Assembly (NCBI GenBank): GCA_937894055.1
Contig: CALDHQ010000305.1
Coordinates: 1-5,440 of the forward strand
Length of the DNA: 5,440 nt
From: an uncultured Polymorphobacter sp.
GTDB lineage: Bacteria; Pseudomonadota; Alphaproteobacteria; Sphingomonadales; Sphingomonadaceae
Direction of reading: 5' to 3'
Position 1 is the stretch's first letter; every line of letters begins with the position of its first letter. The position numbers and the translations under genes were made by a program. Under the pieces are notes generated by a model. That model made no database searches and was not told the origin of the DNA. It was given only the letters and a program-made list of their open reading frames with translations. Of this stretch, positions 4,832-5,440 are shown piece by piece.

Positions 4832-5440
4832 ATGTTGGGTGGAATGCAGGATTGGCCGTTGCTGGTCTGGCGGTTGATCGATCATGCCGCGCTCAACCAT
4901 CCAAATCGCGAAGTCGTGTCGCTGACGGTCGAAGGCCCCAAAGTCCGCACCAACTGGAGCGAAGTTCGTGACCGGGCCCGCAAGGTCGCGCAGGCGCTTG
5001 TCGGCCTGGGCATGAAGCCCGGCGACCGTATCGCGACATTGGCCTGGAACACCTATCGCCACCTCGAATGCTGGTACGGCATTTCGGGGATGGGCGGCGT
5101 CGCGCACACGATCAATCCGCGGCTGTTCGAAGATCAGATTGTCTACATCGCCAATCATGCCGAAGACCGGGTGCTATTTTTTGACCTGAGCTTCCTCAAG
5201 CTGGTCGAGACCATCGCACCGCGACTCAAGACCATCGAGAAGTTCGTGCTGCTGACCGACAGCAGCCATATGCCCGAAAGCTCGACGCTCGACCTGCTGT
5301 GCTACGAAGACTTGGTCGCCGCGCAAGACGGCAAGTTCGATTGGGTCAATGTCGACGAGCACGCGCCGTCGGGGCTGTGCTACACCAGCGGCACCACCGG
5401 CAATCCGAAGGGCGTGGTGCACACCCACAACAGCCTGCTC
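4832..5440 (+). CDS. Fatty acyl-CoA ligase (FadD/AlkK-like AMP-binding enzyme), N-terminal 203 residues
   Basis: The gene runs off the window; 203 codons are present, somewhat over a third of a typical 530-560-residue enzyme. The family activates fatty acids to acyl-CoA through an acyl-adenylate, using ATP and CoA. The N-terminus MLGGMQDWPLLVWRLIDHAA resembles the medium-/long-chain ligases of the AlkK group. WNTYRHLECWYGISGMGGVAHTINPRL (72-98) is a conserved block of these enzymes. The P-loop-like AMP-binding motif YTSGTTGNPKGV is complete at 184-195. The adenylate-binding and C-terminal lysine motifs lie beyond the window, so chain-length preference cannot be read. The start is set by the ribosome site at 4820-4825. 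The gene diverges from the small membrane protein gene across 171 bp. I find no convincing sigma70 promoter on this strand; the spacer holds a short inverted repeat (TTTCA 4741-4745, TGAAA 4754-4758) of unknown meaning. Confidence 0.95.
   Translation, partial: MLGGMQDWPLLVWRLIDHAALNHPNREVVSLTVEGPKVRTNWSEVRDRARKVAQALVGLGMKPGDRIATLAWNTYRHLECWYGISGMGGVAHTINPRLFEDQIVYIANHAEDRVLFFDLSFLKLVETIAPRLKTIEKFVLLTDSSHMPESSTLDLLCYEDLVAAQDGKFDWVNVDEHAPSGLCYTSGTTGNPKGVVHTHNSLL

Noticed and set aside
1..5440. Mobile element, CRISPR array, tRNA/rRNA or phage/defence island
   Set aside because: Gene content is housekeeping, codon use looks uniform by eye, and I saw no spaced repeats, transposase motifs or RNA-gene signatures.

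Overview
The window is GC-rich DNA with strong G/C preference at third codon positions. It comes from an alphaproteobacterium, most likely a sphingomonad. The lineage call is an inference from the eukaryote-like 405-residue isocitrate dehydrogenase, the short pyruvoyl-type phosphatidylserine decarboxylase paired with a multi-span PssA, and the weakly conserved -10 elements. It looks like ordinary chromosomal housekeeping sequence. I see no insertion sequence, phage gene, CRISPR array, tRNA or rRNA.

Layout from left to right: (i) the last 90 codons of an APH-fold phosphotransferase of the ACAD10/11-like type (+), ending at 274. (ii) A strong bidirectional hairpin terminator (304-356) between that gene and the convergent icd. 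(iii) icd, NADP-type isocitrate dehydrogenase (-, 399-1616). (iv) A 162-bp divergent spacer, then a MaoC/NodN-like dehydratase (+, 1779-2237). (v) A LOG-family nucleotide hydrolase (-, 2248-2796), converging on the MaoC gene with 10 bp between them and carrying a long hairpin inside its 3' end. (vi) A 62-bp divergent spacer, then psd (+, 2859-3629) and pssA (+, 3649-4437), a compact two-gene operon for phosphatidylethanolamine synthesis. (vii) A small gene (-, 4406-4660) for an 84-residue single-span membrane protein whose 3' end overlaps pssA by 32 bp. (viii) A 171-bp AT-richer divergent spacer, then the first 203 codons of a FadD/AlkK-like fatty acyl-CoA ligase (+, 4832 to the window end).

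Functionally, psd and pssA act in succession: PssA makes phosphatidylserine from CDP-diacylglycerol and serine, and Psd decarboxylates it to phosphatidylethanolamine. The phosphotransferase fragment, the MaoC protein and the acyl-CoA ligase belong to families common in acyl-CoA metabolism. icd supplies the TCA cycle and NADPH. No larger pathway is evident.

The most interesting observation is in the last spacer. A perfect GTTC-N7-GTTC direct repeat (4725-4739), the LexA (SOS) box of alphaproteobacteria, lies inside a plausible promoter for the uncharacterised small membrane protein. This makes that protein a candidate DNA-damage-induced membrane peptide, possibly comparable in role to the division inhibitor SidA of Caulobacter. 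The second observation of note is a promoter that would start psd transcription at or next to its ATG, giving a leaderless mRNA.
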